A DNA stretch of 35,610 bases. It comes from Candidatus Gastranaerophilales bacterium. GTDB taxonomy: Bacteria > Cyanobacteriota > Vampirovibrionia > Gastranaerophilales > Gastranaerophilaceae. Positions 34,662 through 35,610 of the stretch are shown here, piece by piece. The notes under the pieces are model-generated. The model saw nothing but the letters and a program-made list of their open reading frames with translations. It had not been told where the DNA came from and made no database searches. Position 1 is the first letter of the stretch; each line of letters opens with the position of its first letter. The DNA is taken from NCBI GenBank assembly GCA_947631645.1, contig CANRMD010000020.1, forward strand, positions 1 through 35,610, written 5' to 3'. The translations under genes and the position numbers were made by a program.

Positions 34662-35610
34662 ATGCCAACATGGAACGAGAGTGAACACCCTCGCGATGAA
34701 GAAGGGAAATTTACATACAAAAACGGCGGTGCTTCAAATTCAAATTCAAATTCAAATTCAAGTTCAAGTTCAAGTTCAGATTCAAATTCGACCCCGATGT
34801 TTTATCTCAGTGCCGAATACAACAAAGAAGAAGAAAATAGAGAAGATATACTATATAAAGACACAACCATAAAAGAGAAACTATTAAACTACAGAAATAA
34901 ACTGGTTGATTTTTTAGGTGATAATTTAGACAGAGCGGAAATATTGTTTTCTACCGCATCAGAACTGGAAAGTAAAATACTAAATAACGCAATTGAATCA
35001 GTAGTCACAACAAAAGAAAGACTTGTAAATTCAGTAAACAATTTAAGTAAAAATGATTTCAAGTCGGAAGAAGAATTTAAGAGTTTGGTAAATAAGGCAC
35101 AAAAAAACTATGATTCATTAAAGCAAATAGAACAAAAAACAAACAGTATGTTTAAAATTAACCAAAATAACAAACAAGAAGTACTTGGAGAAGAAACAAT
35201 AAAAAATGTATTGGGATATAAACAAGCGATAGAAAAAGAATCAAATGAAATAGTGATGATAGCGGAGAATATAGCAAAACAAAAAGAGAAAAAAGGGAAT
35301 AAATTAATTGGAGAAAAGCCAATTAATTTAGGGAAACTGCCCAAGAATGAACCTGTAAAATATAAAAAGGCGGAAGAACCTCCGATATCCCGGATTAAAT
35401 CAAACAGTCAAATAAATAACCAATATAAAACAAAAGTAGACCCATCAGAAGTAGTTGCAGATTGGATAATGCCATGCGAGGGCAGAATAACAAGTCCATA
35501 CGGCTGGAGAATCCATCCGATAACTAAGGAAAGAACATATCATCATGGTATTGATATAGCTGCTAAAATAAATACCCCAATATATGCACCAATTGATGGA
35601 ATAATAACAT
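34662..35610 (+). CDS. Virion-type protein with Ser/Asn repeat and M23 peptidase domain, 5' part
   Basis: This frame is open from ATG 34662 to the end of the window (316 codons), with GGAG 7 bp upstream. Residues 4-17 (WNESEHPRDEEGKF) match the HPRDxxGRF tail or start found in phage head and portal-related proteins. Residues 25-42 are a Ser-Asn/Ser run encoded by hexamer repeats. A long Lys/Glu/Asn-rich helical part follows (~60-230). From residue ~270 a peptidase M23 (LytM) domain begins (SPYGWRIHP, then HHGIDIA with His295 and Asp298); its final HxH lies beyond the window. It may cut peptidoglycan during entry or release. It lies 45 bp after terL. Confidence 0.8.
   Translation, partial: MPTWNESEHPRDEEGKFTYKNGGASNSNSNSNSSSSSSSDSNSTPMFYLSAEYNKEEENREDILYKDTTIKEKLLNYRNKLVDFLGDNLDRAEILFSTASELESKILNNAIESVVTTKERLVNSVNNLSKNDFKSEEEFKSLVNKAQKNYDSLKQIEQKTNSMFKINQNNKQEVLGEETIKNVLGYKQAIEKESNEIVMIAENIAKQKEKKGNKLIGEKPINLGKLPKNEPVKYKKAEEPPISRIKSNSQINNQYKTKVDPSEVVADWIMPCEGRITSPYGWRIHPITKERTYHHGIDIAAKINTPIYAPIDGIIT
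34734..34787 (+). repeat. Hexanucleotide tandem repeat inside a gene
   Basis: Nine units of TCAAAT/TCAAGT/TCAGAT lie in frame and encode Ser-Asn, Ser-Ser or Ser-Asp pairs. Because the unit is six bases, copy changes alter protein length without breaking the frame. Confidence 0.9.

Noticed and set aside
34681-34872. 63-aa plus-strand frame rich in Gln/Ile/Val
   Set aside because: It is the +1 shadow of the hexamer repeat in the real frame starting at 34662, which has a good ribosome site and an M23 domain.

Overview
The window looks like chromosome of a low-GC anaerobic bacterium, most likely a gut Gastranaerophilales / Melainabacteria (non-photosynthetic cyanobacterial relative). This rests on several things: AT-rich DNA, an anaerobic-type oxaloacetate decarboxylase, a Re-type citrate synthase, cyanobacteria-like two-component proteins, and coiled-coil or small proteins carrying short 'PVN...FxG' N-terminal or internal motifs. 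The placement is inference; no 16S gene is present.

Layout. 1-2155 (+): the 3' end of a biotin-carrying oxaloacetate decarboxylase alpha subunit, then the Na+-pump beta subunit and a bidirectional terminator. 2208-6306 (-): two paralogous EF-hand / coiled-coil / cysteine-hydrolase proteins. Each sits behind an almost perfect sigma-28 (FliA-type) promoter, TAAACTTT-N11-GCCGATAT. 6387-10463 (-): a four-gene operon of Re-citrate synthase, two-subunit aconitase-type hydratase and NAD-type isocitrate dehydrogenase, which would convert oxaloacetate plus acetyl-CoA to 2-oxoglutarate. 10532-12752 (-): thioredoxin, two DUF805-like membrane proteins and a ketopantoate-reductase-family protein.

12871-14951 (+): a stable-RNA/tuf operon in the order tRNA-Thr(TGT), tRNA-Tyr(GTA), tandem tRNA-Thr-like repeats, tRNA-Thr(GGT), tuf. 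This is the classic Thr-Tyr-Gly-Thr-tufB order known from E. coli, but the tRNA-Gly position is occupied by about 445 bp of tandem, structured, tRNA-Thr-derived repeats. 15033-16946 (+): a large HNH-nuclease-like protein with long coiled coils. 17013-20292 (+): REC-PAS-histidine kinase, NarL/LuxR response regulator and a secreted protein, with overlapping genes. 20251-23299 (-): TIM-barrel isomerase, a degenerate receiver/GGDEF protein and a CorA transporter. 23419-25638 (-): orphan ribbon-helix-helix protein, membrane-anchored HExxH protein and a small 94-aa protein.

25706-31841 (-): yidD, a GT-C glycosyltransferase, gcvPA, gcvH, gcvT and a COG2509-type FAD protein, closely packed; gcvPB is not in the cluster. 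31955 (+): rlmH, probably leaderless. Directly after the 3' end of rlmH a phage-like late module begins: a zinc-motif protein, a putative small terminase, a complete large terminase, and a long open frame running off the window. That last frame joins an HPRD-type virion N-terminus and a Ser/Asn hexanucleotide repeat to an M23 peptidase domain.

The metabolic genes fit together. The decarboxylase and the citrate operon share oxaloacetate, and the glycine cleavage proteins feed one-carbon units. The most unusual items are the sigma-28-controlled EF-hand hydrolase pair, the tandem tRNA-Thr-like repeats replacing tRNA-Gly, and the rlmH/phage junction.
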